Shown here piece after piece: positions 44,248 through 53,370 of a DNA stretch of 64,000 nt (positions within the stretch are counted from its first letter, which is position 1; each line of letters opens with the position of its first letter). The position numbers and the translations under genes were made by a program. Source of the DNA: Alcanivorax sp. DSM 26293. GTDB lineage: Bacteria > Pseudomonadota > Gammaproteobacteria > Pseudomonadales > Alcanivoracaceae. The stretch spans positions 124,001 to 188,000 of the forward strand of contig NZ_FNUM01000005.1 of NCBI RefSeq assembly GCF_900107995.1. Direction: 5' to 3'. The notes under the pieces were generated by a model. The model saw only the letters and a list, made by a program, of their open reading frames with translations. It was not told where the DNA came from and did no database searches.

Positions 44248-45132
44248 TCACTCAGTTTTACGTCGTACTCCGTCGATCCGCACCCAGTCGCCCTGTTGAG
44301 TGGTGGGATTCAAATCAAACCAGGGGGCGTAGGCGTTGCGGACGGATTCGGCCTGTTCGGCCAGAATGCCGGACAGGGCCAGGGAGCCCCCCGGGCGACA
44401 ATAGCTGGCCAGCTGACCGGCCAGCTCCACCAGCGGGCCGGCCAGGATGTTGGCCACAAGTACGTCGCAGCGATAGTCCGCCGGCAGATTTTCCGGCAGG
44501 TAGAGTCGGAGTGCGTCGGCGACACCGTTGTTGCGGGCGTTGTCTTCGCTGGCGGTCAGTGCCTGGGGATCGATGTCGGTGCCGGTGGCATTGCCGGCCC
44601 CCAGCAGCAGGGCGGCGATGGCCAGCACCCCGGAGCCACACCCGAAATCCAGTACCGCCTTGCCGGTCAGGTCGGCCCGGTCCAGCCATTCCAGACACAG
44701 GGCTGTGGTTTCATGGGTGCCGGTGCCGAAGGCCAGCCCCGGATCCAGTTTCAGATTTACCGCCTGGGGATCCGGCGAGGCACTCCAGCTGGGGACGATC
44801 CACAGCCGTTCACCAAAGCGCATGGGCGCAAAATCATCCATCCAGGCCCGTTCCCAGACCTGATCATCCAGCGTCTCGTGATGATGGGCCTGGGCCTCCA
44901 GCCCCTGTTGTTGCAGGGCAGCGAGGATCAATGCCGGGTCACGGTCCGCATCGAACAGGGCGCTGACCACGGTGTTCTGCCACAGGGGGCGAGCACCGGG
45001 CGGTGGCTCGAAGACTGGCTGATCGGCGCCGTCGGTGAGCGTAACCGCGCAGGCGCCCATGTCTTCCAGTGCGGATTGAAAGGCATCCGCATGGGCTTCG
45101 GTGGTGGCGAGGTGGAGCTGGAGCCAGGCCAT
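44248..45132 (-). CDS. prmA: Ribosomal protein L11 methyltransferase
   Basis: SAM-dependent enzyme trimethylating L11. 294 residues: N-terminal substrate domain ([20 protein letters not shown]), then the Rossmann methyltransferase with [60 protein letters not shown] and [20 protein letters not shown]. Order of motifs and length are standard. It lies between composite repeats and the zinc-ribbon gene. Confidence 0.95.
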   Translation of the reverse strand: MAWLQLHLATTEAHADAFQSALEDMGACAVTLTDGADQPVFEPPPGARPLWQNTVVSALFDADRDPALILAALQQQGLEAQAHHHETLDDQVWERAWMDDFAPMRFGERLWIVPSWSASPDPQAVNLKLDPGLAFGTGTHETTALCLEWLDRADLTGKAVLDFGCGSGVLAIAALLLGAGNATGTDIDPQALTASEDNARNNGVADALRLYLPENLPADYRCDVLVANILAGPLVELAGQLASYCRPGGSLALSGILAEQAESVRNAYAPWFDLNPTTQQGDWVRIDGVRRKTE

Positions 45133-45149
45133 GGTTTCGCTTCGCTCTA

Positions 45150-45318
45150 GTTGAGAGTTAACAGTTGATAGTTGACAGCTCGCGGGGTGGGCGGTGCTGG
45201 GCTTCTAACGCAGAAGGCCGCGCACAGGTGCCGGGCGCGGCCTCCGAGGCTAATGGTAACAGCGAACAGTGATCGCGAGCTATTCGCTGTCAACTGTCAG
45301 CTGTCCACTATCAACTGC
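45150..45318. repeat. Composite nested hairpin element between accC and prmA
   Basis: Outer arms of GAGTTAACAGTTGATAGTTG type (about 45151-45185) pair with TCAACTGTCAGCTGTCCACT-type sequence (about 45288-45316), inner CTCGCG/CGCGAG, and an internal stem AGGCCGCGC/GCGCGGCCT (about 45212-45243). It has the same design as the elements at 28236 and 55747. Confidence 0.68.
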
Positions 45319-45320
45319 TT

Positions 45321-46667
45321 TTATTCCTGTCCCAGCTTTTTCTCGAGGTGGTGAATATCCACGCCGCCGGCAATGAAGGCCTTGTCCCTGAAGATCTTGT
45401 TGCGGTGCAGTTCCACATTGGTCTTGATGCCCTCCACCACGATTTCGTCCAGCGCATTCTTCATGCGGGCGAAGGCGATTTCGCGATTTTCTCCCCAGGT
45501 GATCAGCTTGCCGATCAGGGAATCGTAGAAGGGGGGTACGGTGTAGCCGCTGTAGATATGGGAGTCCACACGGACGCCGTTGCCACCCGGCGCGTGGAAA
45601 TAGGTGATCTTGCCGGGGCAGGGGGTGAAGCGGACCGGATCTTCCGCGTTAACACGGACCTCGATGGCATGCCCCTGGAAGGTGATGTCTGACTGTTGCA
45701 GCTGCAGGCCTTCGTCGCTGGCGATGCGCAGTTGCTCCTTGACGATGTCGACACCGGTGATCATTTCGGTCACCGGGTGCTCTACCTGTACACGGGTATT
45801 CATCTCGATGAAGTAGAACCCTTCATTTTCGTACAGGAATTCGAAGGTGCCGGCACCCCGGTAATTGATTTCCTTGCAGGCGTTGACGCAACGCTCGGCC
45901 ACTTCATCTTTCAGGTGTTGGGGAATGCCCGGCGCGGGGGCTTCTTCCACCACCTTTTGGTGACGACGTTGCAGGGAACAGTCCCGGTCGCCCAGATGGA
46001 TGGCATGGCCGGCGCCATCCGCCAGGACCTGGACTTCCACGTGACGGGGTTTCTGCAGGAACTTTTCCATGTAAACGGTGGCGTCACCGAAGGCATTCTT
46101 GGCTTCAGAGCGGGTCAGGGTGATGGCATTGAGCAGGTGCTTGGCGTCTTCCACCACGCGCATGCCACGGCCGCCGCCGCCGGCAGCGGCCTTGATGATC
46201 ACCGGGTAGCCGATCTTCTCGGCCATGGCCAGGGAGGCATCGCCGTCGTCCCCCAGGGGGCCATCGGAGCCGGGCACGGTGGGAACACCGGCTTTCTTCA
46301 TGGCTTCAATGGCGGCGACCTTGTTGCCCATCAAACGGATGGTCTCCGCCTTGGGGCCGATAAAGGTGAAGCCGGAGCGTTCCACGCTTTCGGCAAAATC
46401 CGCATTTTCGGCGAGGAAACCGTAACCCGGGTGAATGGCGTCGGCGTCGGTGACTTCCGCCGCACTGATAATCGCCGGGATGTTCAGGTAGGACTCGGTG
46501 GACGAGGCCGGGCCGATGCAGACCGCTTCGTCGGCCAGCCGTACGTGCATCAGATCCCGGTCAGCCTTGGAATAAACCGCCACGGTGCGAATGCCCAGCT
46601 CCTTGCAGGCACGCAGGATGCGCAGGGCGATTTCGCCGCGGTTGGCAATGACAACCTTTTCCAGCAT
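45321..46667 (-). CDS. accC: Acetyl-CoA carboxylase, biotin carboxylase subunit
   Basis: ATP-dependent carboxylation of biotin on AccB, the first step of fatty acid synthesis. 448 residues, ATP-grasp fold: [60 protein letters not shown] with the glycine-rich loop, [40 protein letters not shown], and [20 protein letters not shown]. It follows accB by 12 bp. Confidence 0.97.
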   Translation of the reverse strand: MLEKVVIANRGEIALRILRACKELGIRTVAVYSKADRDLMHVRLADEAVCIGPASSTESYLNIPAIISAAEVTDADAIHPGYGFLAENADFAESVERSGFTFIGPKAETIRLMGNKVAAIEAMKKAGVPTVPGSDGPLGDDGDASLAMAEKIGYPVIIKAAAGGGGRGMRVVEDAKHLLNAITLTRSEAKNAFGDATVYMEKFLQKPRHVEVQVLADGAGHAIHLGDRDCSLQRRHQKVVEEAPAPGIPQHLKDEVAERCVNACKEINYRGAGTFEFLYENEGFYFIEMNTRVQVEHPVTEMITGVDIVKEQLRIASDEGLQLQQSDITFQGHAIEVRVNAEDPVRFTPCPGKITYFHAPGGNGVRVDSHIYSGYTVPPFYDSLIGKLITWGENREIAFARMKNALDEIVVEGIKTNVELHRNKIFRDKAFIAGGVDIHHLEKKLGQE

Positions 46668-46679
46668 GAGATGCCTCCG

Positions 46680-47138
46680 TTAAACGATGGAGAACAGAGG
46701 CTGATCGAATTCAACCGGTTCGCCGTCTTCCACAAGGATGGCATCAATGGTGCCGGACTTGTCCGCTTCGATCTGGTTCATCATCTTCATGGCTTCGACG
46801 ATGCACAGCACGTCGCCGGCCTGGACCTTCTTGCCCACCTCCACAAAGGAAGACGCACCCGGTGACGGGGAGCGGTAGAAAGTGCCAACCATGGGGGAGC
46901 GCACCAGATGACCACTGGGGGTGTTGTCGGCCGGTGCGGGAGTGTCAGCGGCTGGCGCCTGCGCCGGAGCGGGCGCCGGTGCAGGTGCCTGCGGAGCCGC
47001 ATAGTAGTGCGCGGGCGCCGCAGGGTGACGGGAGCCGCGGCTGATGCGCACGGATTCTTCCCCTTCACAGATCTCCAGCTCTTCGATGCCGGATTCTTCC
47101 AGCAGCTCAATCAGTTTCTTGATCTTGCGAATATCCAT
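46680..47138 (-). CDS. accB: Biotin carboxyl carrier protein
   Basis: Carrier for CO2-biotin in acetyl-CoA carboxylase. 152 residues: N-terminal [20 protein letters not shown], an Ala/Pro-rich flexible linker (about residues 45-72), and a biotinyl domain with [19 protein letters not shown] and the biotin-accepting Lys in [18 protein letters not shown]. It overlaps no gene but is only 3 bp from aroQ, so aroQ-accB-accC form an operon as in pseudomonads. Confidence 0.96.
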   Translation of the reverse strand: MDIRKIKKLIELLEESGIEELEICEGEESVRISRGSRHPAAPAHYYAAPQAPAPAPAPAQAPAADTPAPADNTPSGHLVRSPMVGTFYRSPSPGASSFVEVGKKVQAGDVLCIVEAMKMMNQIEADKSGTIDAILVEDGEPVEFDQPLFSIV

Positions 47139-47141
47139 GTA

Positions 47142-47582
47142 TTAACCATCCAGTTGTTCAAGGGCGGCGGTCAGCGCCAGCGTGTAGCCGGTGGCGCCGA
47201 GCCCGCAGATCACGCCCCGGGCAATATCAGAAAAATAGGAGTGATGGCGGAAGCTTTCCCGAGCATGCACATTGGAGAGGTGCACCTCGATAAAGGGGAT
47301 GTCCACCGCCAGCAGGGCGTCACGCAGGGCCACGCTGGTATGGGTGAAGGCCGCCGGATTGATAATGATGAAGTCGATGCCCTCGGTGCGGGCATCGTGG
47401 ATCCGTTCAACCAGCTCGTATTCCGCGTTGCTTTGCAGGTGCTGCAAGTGGTGGCCGGCATCGCTGGCCTGGGTCTGCAGTTGCTGGTTGATATCGGCCA
47501 GGGTGACATGGCCGTACTTGTCCGGCTCACGGGTGCCGAGCAGATTCAGGTTTGGGCCATGTAAGACCAGAATGGAAGCCAA
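47142..47582 (-). CDS. aroQ: 3-dehydroquinate dehydratase, type II
   Basis: Shikimate pathway enzyme, third step. 146 residues: [20 protein letters not shown] with the catalytic Tyr region, [40 protein letters not shown] and [20 protein letters not shown], ending [15 protein letters not shown]. Standard size for the dodecameric type II enzyme. It is the first gene of aroQ-accB-accC. Confidence 0.96.
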   Translation of the reverse strand: MASILVLHGPNLNLLGTREPDKYGHVTLADINQQLQTQASDAGHHLQHLQSNAEYELVERIHDARTEGIDFIIINPAAFTHTSVALRDALLAVDIPFIEVHLSNVHARESFRHHSYFSDIARGVICGLGATGYTLALTAALEQLDG

Positions 47583-47812
47583 AACGGGTCCCCCTGGGGA
47601 ATTTGTCGTTATCTACCGTGAACGTGCAGGAAATGCACCGGTTATCCCGGTGTTTCTGGCACTTGTGCAATACTAGGGGGAAATCATGACAGAAAAAAGG
47701 GTTTTACAACATTCGTTACAAGTTGCCGGAAGATGCCGTGCAATCGGTACTGTTTCACGATTTTTGGTTAGGCGGAGCTCCTACGGCAAGGGCATGGGGT
47801 CGTGGAGGGGCA
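47583..47812. other. Intergenic region between dsbD and aroQ
   Basis: 230 bp that must include the aroQ-acc promoter. The sequence TTACAACATTCGTTACAAGT region around 47703-47722 is AT-richer than the surroundings. I saw no conserved FabR/FapR-like palindrome and no gene. Confidence 0.35.
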
Positions 47813-49684
47813 TCAAAGCCCCGGCATCACCCGTTGGTCCAGATGCTCCAGGAACCTCGCTGGTTTCATTTCCCCCAGTACCCGGGATTCCGGTAGCTCC
47901 GTGCCTGCCGGGGTAAAGAACACCAATGCCGGCAGGCCGAGGATGTTGTACTGCTCCATGATGGCCTGGCTGTCGGCGTTAATCTCGGTGATGTCCACCC
48001 GATAAAGGTCGAAGTCTTCCATGGCTGCCAGTACCTGGGGATCGCTGAGGGTGGTTTCCTCCAGCACCTTGCAGGCCACGCACCACTCAGCAAAGAAATC
48101 CACCAGCACCGGCTTGCCGGCCCGGCGGGAATCGGCCAGGGCCGTGGTGAGATTGTCGCGGCCCAGGATGGTCTGCCAGGGACCGTGGTCGCCGGGAGAG
48201 CTGACGGTGTCAGTCACCGGTGCCGGTTGTGTCATCGGCGCCAGGGGTTGCAGTGGGTCGTCGCCACCGCTGAGTGCCCCGACGATCATTACCGAACCAT
48301 AGAGGGCCAGCACCAGAGCGATACCCCGCTTGAGTCGGGCCATTCCCTCGCCGGCGGATTCCAGGGCGCCGAGCTGCACCCCGTAGATCGCCAGCAGCAG
48401 ACCGTAAAGGCCCAGGGTAAGGGTGCCGTTGATGATGCGGTCCAGCAGCCAGATGGCGACGCCCAGCATGACCACACCAAAGAAGCGTTTGATTTCTTCC
48501 ATCCACATGCCGGCCCGGGGCAGCAGGCTGCCGCCGCCGGTACCGAAAATGATCAGCGGCACCCCCATGCCCATGGACAGGGCGAACAGGGAAGCCGCAC
48601 CGGTCAGGGCATCGCCGCTGGCGGCCACATAGATCAGTGCTCCGGCCAGAATCGGGGTCACACAGGGAGAGACCACCAGGGCGGAGATGGTGCCCATGAT
48701 GGCGGCACCAAGCAGATTGCCCCGTTGGCTGTCGCCGGGCTGGTGCAGCTTGTTACGCAAGAAAGCAGGCAGTTGCAGCTCGTAGAGACCGAACATGGAC
48801 AGGGCCAGTAACACGAAGACCACCGTGGAGGTGATGATGGCTGCCGGTTGTTGCAGCAGGACCTGAAGATTCAGGCCGGCGCCAAATACCGCAACCAGCA
48901 GCCCGGCCAGGGTATAGGGCACCGCCATGCCCAGCACATAGCTGGTACTGAGCACAAAGCCGCGACTGGCGCTGGGTTCCTTTTCGCCGGCGATGATCCC
49001 GGAAAGGATCGGCACCATGGGGAAGACGCAGGGCGTGAACGCCAGTAGCAGGCCGCCCACGAAGAACAGGCCGATGATCAGTCCCAGGGAGCGGTCGGTC
49101 ATCCACCGGTTGAAGGCGTTGGCGTCTTCGGATTGCAGGGTGCTGAGAAAACCGCCGTCATCATTGCGGGTGCTGGGGGACTCAGCGGGAGTGGCCGCGG
49201 TCGCGGCCGGGGACTTTTTTGCCGGTGCCGGATTGGCCAGCGGGATAACCTTCTTGGTGGGCGGATAGCACAGGGTGTCCTCAATACAGCCCTGGTAACG
49301 GACTTCCAGCTCGGTGGCCACCAGCGGTACGCTGGCGACCGGCAGGGTCAGGGAAAGCCGGTCGTAGTAAACCTGCACATCCCCGAAAATTTCGTCGGTC
49401 TTGTCCTTGCCGGGGGGGAGGGTGTAGTCGGCGAAATCCTCCAGCACATTGCCATTCTGGTCTCGCAAGCTGAAGCCGAAACGGTGCTGGTACAGATAAA
49501 CGTCGTCGATCAGCTCGAAATCCAGCAGCAGTTGCTGGCTGTCCCAGTCGGCATCGGTTACCAACTGGATGGCTTCATCTACGGTAGGAAGGCGGTCTTC
49601 ACCGAAAAAATCCTGCGCCAGGGTAGCGGAACATGCCAGCAGCAGTGTCAGGGCGAACCCCAGTCGTAGCCAGGTTTTTTGCAT
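47813..49684 (-). CDS. dsbD: Thiol:disulfide interchange protein DsbD
   Basis: Carries electrons from cytosolic thioredoxin to periplasmic thiol proteins. 623 residues: signal peptide (LGFALTLLLACSATLAQDFF), N-terminal DsbD-alpha domain with YQGCIEDTLCYPPTKKVIPL (catalytic Cys pair), eight-helix membrane domain with FTPCVFPMVPILSG and VVSPCVTPILAGALIYVAAS (paired Cys), and a C-terminal thioredoxin domain with FFAEWCVACKVLEETTL. All three Cys pairs are present, so it should be functional. It is divergent from a thioredoxin-like gene across 147 bp, which suggests a partnership. Confidence 0.95.
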   Translation of the reverse strand: MQKTWLRLGFALTLLLACSATLAQDFFGEDRLPTVDEAIQLVTDADWDSQQLLLDFELIDDVYLYQHRFGFSLRDQNGNVLEDFADYTLPPGKDKTDEIFGDVQVYYDRLSLTLPVASVPLVATELEVRYQGCIEDTLCYPPTKKVIPLANPAPAKKSPAATAATPAESPSTRNDDGGFLSTLQSEDANAFNRWMTDRSLGLIIGLFFVGGLLLAFTPCVFPMVPILSGIIAGEKEPSASRGFVLSTSYVLGMAVPYTLAGLLVAVFGAGLNLQVLLQQPAAIITSTVVFVLLALSMFGLYELQLPAFLRNKLHQPGDSQRGNLLGAAIMGTISALVVSPCVTPILAGALIYVAASGDALTGAASLFALSMGMGVPLIIFGTGGGSLLPRAGMWMEEIKRFFGVVMLGVAIWLLDRIINGTLTLGLYGLLLAIYGVQLGALESAGEGMARLKRGIALVLALYGSVMIVGALSGGDDPLQPLAPMTQPAPVTDTVSSPGDHGPWQTILGRDNLTTALADSRRAGKPVLVDFFAEWCVACKVLEETTLSDPQVLAAMEDFDLYRVDITEINADSQAIMEQYNILGLPALVFFTPAGTELPESRVLGEMKPARFLEHLDQRVMPGL

Positions 49685-49831
49685 TAGTTACTCCTCAATC
49701 CCCAAAAGCAAAAGACGGCATCGTTTCGATGACGGAATGACCGATAAGTTTCAGGGCGGATTATTAACGGTGCCTTAAGATTGCTTTAAGGCATCCGTAG
49801 GAAGCTGTGGTCTCAATAACAGGAGAACCTT

Positions 49832-50275
49832 ATGCGCTTTCTACGGGTACTTGTACTGCTGGCCGTTCCCTGGCTGGCCATTGCCCAGCCCCCATTTTCC
49901 CCCGAGCTGCAGGCAGACGCAAAAGTCATTTATGTGGACTTCTGGGCCAGCTGGTGCGGGCCGTGTCGGCGTTCCTTTCCCTGGCTCAATCATATGCAGG
50001 CCAAATACGGAGAAAAGGGCTTCACCGTGATTGGCGTCAACGTGGATCCCAGCCGGGAAGACGCCCAGTTGTTCCTGGACAAATACCCGGCCACCTTCCC
50101 GCTGGTGTACGACCCGGACGGCGAGCTGGCCACCCGTTACGCCCTGCAGGGCATGCCCAGCTCCATCCTGTTGGGTGCCGATGGTGAAGAGCTGTCGCGC
50201 CATATCGGCTTCTCCGAAAAGCACAAGGATGACTACGAGCAGGAAATCGTTCGGTTACTGGAGGCAAAACAATGA
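49832..50275 (+). CDS. Periplasmic TlpA-like thioredoxin-fold protein
   Basis: 147 residues with a signal peptide (MRFLRVLVLLAVPWLAIAQP) and a TlpA/ResA fold. The active site is DFWASWCGPCRRSFPWL (CGPC), with IGVNVDPSREDAQLFLDKYP and the cis-Pro loop LQGMPSSILLGADG. It begins a compact cluster: its last bases overlap the DUF4266 gene (ATGA). With dsbD divergent, it probably receives electrons from DsbD and keeps a Cys-containing client reduced, possibly the Cys-rich DUF4266 lipoprotein. Confidence 0.88.
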   Translation: MRFLRVLVLLAVPWLAIAQPPFSPELQADAKVIYVDFWASWCGPCRRSFPWLNHMQAKYGEKGFTVIGVNVDPSREDAQLFLDKYPATFPLVYDPDGELATRYALQGMPSSILLGADGEELSRHIGFSEKHKDDYEQEIVRLLEAKQ

Positions 50276-50499
50276 AAAGGCTGATCAGTCTTGTGGCCGT
50301 GATGACGGCCCTGGGTGCCCTTGCCGGGTGCCAGAACTTGGGGGTGCAACCGTGGGAGCGTGATCTGCTGGCCAAGCCGGTGATGACACCGGGGGCGGCA
50401 GACGGTCTCGATGATGCGCTGGATGATCACATCTATTTCAGCAAGGAAGCGTCCAGTGGCGGGCGCGGTTTTGGCGGCGGCGGCTGCGGCTGCAACTGA
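50272..50499 (+). CDS. DUF4266 small lipoprotein
   Basis: 75 residues: lipoprotein signal (VAVMTALGALAGCQNLG, lipobox LAGC), a short conserved core VQPWERDLLAKPVM, then DALDDHIYFSKEASSGGRGF and a glycine/Cys tail GGGGCGCN at the very C-terminus. This is the DUF4266 pattern. The two closely spaced terminal Cys residues could bind metal, form a disulfide, or be a redox site for the adjacent TlpA-like protein. It lies between the TlpA-like and DUF3570 genes (11-bp gap to the latter). Confidence 0.85.
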   Translation: MKRLISLVAVMTALGALAGCQNLGVQPWERDLLAKPVMTPGAADGLDDALDDHIYFSKEASSGGRGFGGGGCGCN

Positions 50500-50509
50500 G
50501 GGACGAACC

Positions 50510-51778
50510 ATGAAAAAAATGTTAGACGGAAAGAAGATTGGTGCGGGCCTGGCAGCGGCAACGTGTTCCCTGCTGGGGCAACCAGCCATAGCTCAGGATA
50601 GCACCGATGCGTGGCAATTTGATTCTGCCGTGCTGTATTACAGTGAGCAGGATAGGGTGACGGCAGTGGAGCCCGTGGTTCGTGCCAAAAAGCAGTTCCA
50701 GGACGAGAGTGAACTGGAAATGAAATTGACCCTGGATACACTTACCGGGGCCTCTCATAACGGCGCCATCACTTCTGACAAGCCACAGACCTTTACCTCT
50801 CCTTCCGGGAACAGTTCCTATCAAGTGACCAATGAGGTTCCCCTTGATGATGCCTTCAAGGACACCCGGGTAGCCGCCAACATGCAATATACCCGTCCGT
50901 TCACCCGCAACCTGCGCTGGACCGGCGGTCTCAACTTTTCCAATGAGTATGACTTTACCTCCCTGGGGCTGAATGCCGGTCTGTTGTGGGACCTGAACAA
51001 CAAGAACACCACGCTGACGTTTGGGGTGGCCCATGAGGCGGACACCATTGACCCGGTGGGTGGGTCGCCGGTCGGGCTGACTTTCCAGAGTGACGAGGAC
51101 AAGACCGATGGCAGTGAAGACAAGTCGATCAATGACTTTCTGATCGGCATGACGCAGGTGATCAACCGCCGCTGGATCATGCAGTTGAACTACAACCTGT
51201 CCATATCAGATGGGTATCACACCGACCCGTACAAGATTGTCACGGTGGTGGATGCCAACGGCGATCCGCTGGAAGCGGAAAGTTTCGGCGCCAACGATAT
51301 TGGTGCCGGCGACGCACAGGTTTTCGAGTTGCGACCGGATTCGCGGACCAAGAATGCCTTGTACTGGGAGAACCGTTACCACTTCAACCGGGATGTGCTG
51401 GCGGTGGGCTATCGTTTCATGTCCGATGACTGGGGTATCACGTCCCATACCCTGGATGTGAAGTACCGTTTCCAGTTCGATAACGGCTGGTACCTGCAGC
51501 CCCATGTGCGCTGGTACGACCAGAGCCAGGCAGACTTCTATAAGGAATCCATTACGGCTTCCGAGCTGACATCACTGCAGAACAGCCAGGGCGAAGTTTC
51601 GGCGGATTACCGTTTGGGTAACCTCACGGATACCACCTATGGGTTCAAGGTCGGCAAGGAGTGGGCCAACAACCAGCAGCTGAGCCTGCGGGTGGAGAGC
51701 TTCACCCAGAGTGGCGACAGCGATGCCTCGGAACTGGATGCACTCATCACTCAGGTCGGTTATACCTTCTACTGGTAA
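50510..51778 (+). CDS. DUF3570 outer-membrane beta-barrel protein, probable ApbE substrate
   Basis: 422 residues from ATG 50510 (GGGACGA region upstream). Signal peptide ends near PAIAQD. Alternating aromatic/polar strands (WIMQLNYNLSISDGY, YWENRYHFNRDVLAVGYRFM, LDVKYRFQFDNGWYLQPHVR) and a terminal aromatic residue (VGYTFYW) indicate an outer-membrane beta-barrel. Residues 76-82 read D-T-L-T-G-A-S, matching the Dxx(S/T)GA(S/T) flavinylation consensus of NqrC/RnfG-type ApbE substrates; Ser82 would carry FMN. The following gene encodes ApbE. No enzymatic role is known. Confidence 0.85.
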   Translation: MKKMLDGKKIGAGLAAATCSLLGQPAIAQDSTDAWQFDSAVLYYSEQDRVTAVEPVVRAKKQFQDESELEMKLTLDTLTGASHNGAITSDKPQTFTSPSGNSSYQVTNEVPLDDAFKDTRVAANMQYTRPFTRNLRWTGGLNFSNEYDFTSLGLNAGLLWDLNNKNTTLTFGVAHEADTIDPVGGSPVGLTFQSDEDKTDGSEDKSINDFLIGMTQVINRRWIMQLNYNLSISDGYHTDPYKIVTVVDANGDPLEAESFGANDIGAGDAQVFELRPDSRTKNALYWENRYHFNRDVLAVGYRFMSDDWGITSHTLDVKYRFQFDNGWYLQPHVRWYDQSQADFYKESITASELTSLQNSQGEVSADYRLGNLTDTTYGFKVGKEWANNQQLSLRVESFTQSGDSDASELDALITQVGYTFYW

Positions 51779-51803
51779 CCGATTTGACGATGGTGGAGCC
51801 CGG

Positions 51804-52724
51804 ATGAAGCAGGGCAGAGATGAAATGTACAAGGCCCTTACCCTGGAGCAGGACGGCCCCCTTTGGCGGGGCCGTTTTGTTGCCATGGCCAGCCCCTGTG
51901 AATGTCTGGTCAGGGGTGTTGATGAAAGCCTGGCACGTGAGGTGGCGGAGTCTGTGGCTGCGGAAGCCTGGCGCATTGAACACAAGTATTCCCGCTATCG
52001 TGACGACAATCTGGTCGCGGCAATCAATGCCGGTGATCAACAATGGGTGACGCTCGACGAGGAGACGGTCAGGTTGCTGGATTTTGCTGACCAGTGCTGG
52101 CGTCTCAGTGCTGGCGCCTTTGACATCACCTCCGGGGTTCTGCGTCGCGCCTGGCGGTTTGATGGTTCTGATCAAGTGCCCCAGCCGGAACAGGTGCATG
52201 CCCTGTTGCCACTGGTGGGTTGGGACAAGGTGGAGCGGGAGGCCGGCTGTATTCGGTTGCAAAAAGGCATGGAGCTGGATCTGGGCGGTATCGGCAAGGA
52301 ATATGCCGTGGACAGTGCTTTTCAGCGGGCAGGTAAACTGACTGATGCCGATCTGCTGGTGAACTTCGGCGGTGATCTGGTGGCTCGTGCTGCCACATCT
52401 CCCTGGCAGGTGGGTATGGAAGGTACCGCAAGGCCCATGGCCGGCCAGTTACGGTTCACCACCGGGGCACTGGCTACCAGTGGTGACAGCCGGCGTTATC
52501 TGCTGCGTAATGGTATTCGATACAGCCATGTGCTGGATCCGCGCAGCGGTTGGCCTGTGGCCGATGCGCCGCGTGCAGTCACTGTGTTTGGGCAGCAATG
52601 TACCCAGGCGGGGTTATTGTCCACGCTGGCCTTGCTGCAAGGCCGGGATGCGGAAACCATGCTGCGCGGTGCTGGTGTACAGTACTGGATTCAATGGGGA
52701 GATGATGCGGCTGCTACTGGTTGA
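51804..52724 (+). CDS. apbE: FAD:protein FMN transferase (ApbE family)
   Basis: 306 residues, started at 51804 behind GGAG (51795-51798). ApbE family motifs are present: RGRFVAMASPCECLVRG, HKYSRYRDDNLVAAINAG, LDLGGIGKEYAVDSAF, LVNFGGDLVA, TGALATSGDSRRYLLRNG and YSHVLDPRSGWPV with catalytic/metal-binding residues. The usual AMGT segment is AMASPCE here. No signal peptide or lipobox is visible at either plausible start, odd for an enzyme that would modify an exported substrate. It likely attaches FMN to the DUF3570 protein encoded just upstream. The end overlaps the response regulator by 20 bp. Confidence 0.88.
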   Translation: MKQGRDEMYKALTLEQDGPLWRGRFVAMASPCECLVRGVDESLAREVAESVAAEAWRIEHKYSRYRDDNLVAAINAGDQQWVTLDEETVRLLDFADQCWRLSAGAFDITSGVLRRAWRFDGSDQVPQPEQVHALLPLVGWDKVEREAGCIRLQKGMELDLGGIGKEYAVDSAFQRAGKLTDADLLVNFGGDLVARAATSPWQVGMEGTARPMAGQLRFTTGALATSGDSRRYLLRNGIRYSHVLDPRSGWPVADAPRAVTVFGQQCTQAGLLSTLALLQGRDAETMLRGAGVQYWIQWGDDAAATG

Positions 52725-53370
52725 AGATGATGCGCTGCTGGCGGATGGCCTGCAGCGTGCCCTCCGCGCGGAAGGGTATACCGTCGATCTGGTTGATCGT
52801 GGAGACCTGGTCTTGCCTGCGTTGGCTGCAGGCGGGTTTGAGCTGGTGCTGCTTGATTTGGGGTTGCCAGGGCTGGATGGCATGGCTGCATTACGTGCCT
52901 TGCGTCAGCAGGACAAACAGATTCCCGTGATCATCATCAGTGCCCGGGATGCGCTTGATGACCGCATTACAGGCCTGGATAGCGGAGCAGACGACTATCT
53001 GGTGAAGCCGTTTTCCGCGGTGGAGCTGATTGCCCGTATTCGTGCCCGGCTGCGTCGTCGGGAAGCACCAGGTAGTGAAATACTGACGGTGGGGGATTTG
53101 GCGATTGATGCAGCCCGCTTCAGCGTGACCCGTGGTGGAGAGCCGGTCAATCTATCCCGGCGGGAAATGAGCGTGCTGCTGCAACTGGTGCGTCACCGTG
53201 GCCGTGTGCTTACCCGTGATCAGCTCGAACAAGGGCTATATGGCTGGAATGAGGATGTGGAGAGCAATGCGCTGGAAGTGCATATCCATCACTTGCGCAA
53301 AAAGCTCGGCAGCGGTCTTATCCGCACGGTAAGAGGCGTTGGCTACAGTCTCAGCGGAGATCAGGAATGA
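52705..53370 (+). CDS. OmpR-family response regulator (QseB/PmrA-like)
   Basis: 221 residues. ATG 52705 gives MRLLLVEDDALLADGLQRAL; an ATG at 52702 adds one Met. GGGGAG lies immediately upstream. Receiver Asp is in LVLLDLGLPGLDG and Lys in DDYLVKPFSAVELIARI. The winged-helix output has NLSRREMSVLLQLVRHRGRV, SNALEVHIHHLRKKLG and IRTVRGVGYSL. It overlaps both apbE (20 bp) and the sensor kinase gene (4 bp), so the regulator is part of the flavinylation operon and may be autoregulated. Confidence 0.9.
   Translation: MRLLLVEDDALLADGLQRALRAEGYTVDLVDRGDLVLPALAAGGFELVLLDLGLPGLDGMAALRALRQQDKQIPVIIISARDALDDRITGLDSGADDYLVKPFSAVELIARIRARLRRREAPGSEILTVGDLAIDAARFSVTRGGEPVNLSRREMSVLLQLVRHRGRVLTRDQLEQGLYGWNEDVESNALEVHIHHLRKKLGSGLIRTVRGVGYSLSGDQE

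Noticed and set aside
45696-46865. Long plus-strand open frame across accC/accB
   Set aside because: It runs opposite perfectly conserved biotin carboxylase; a shadow frame.
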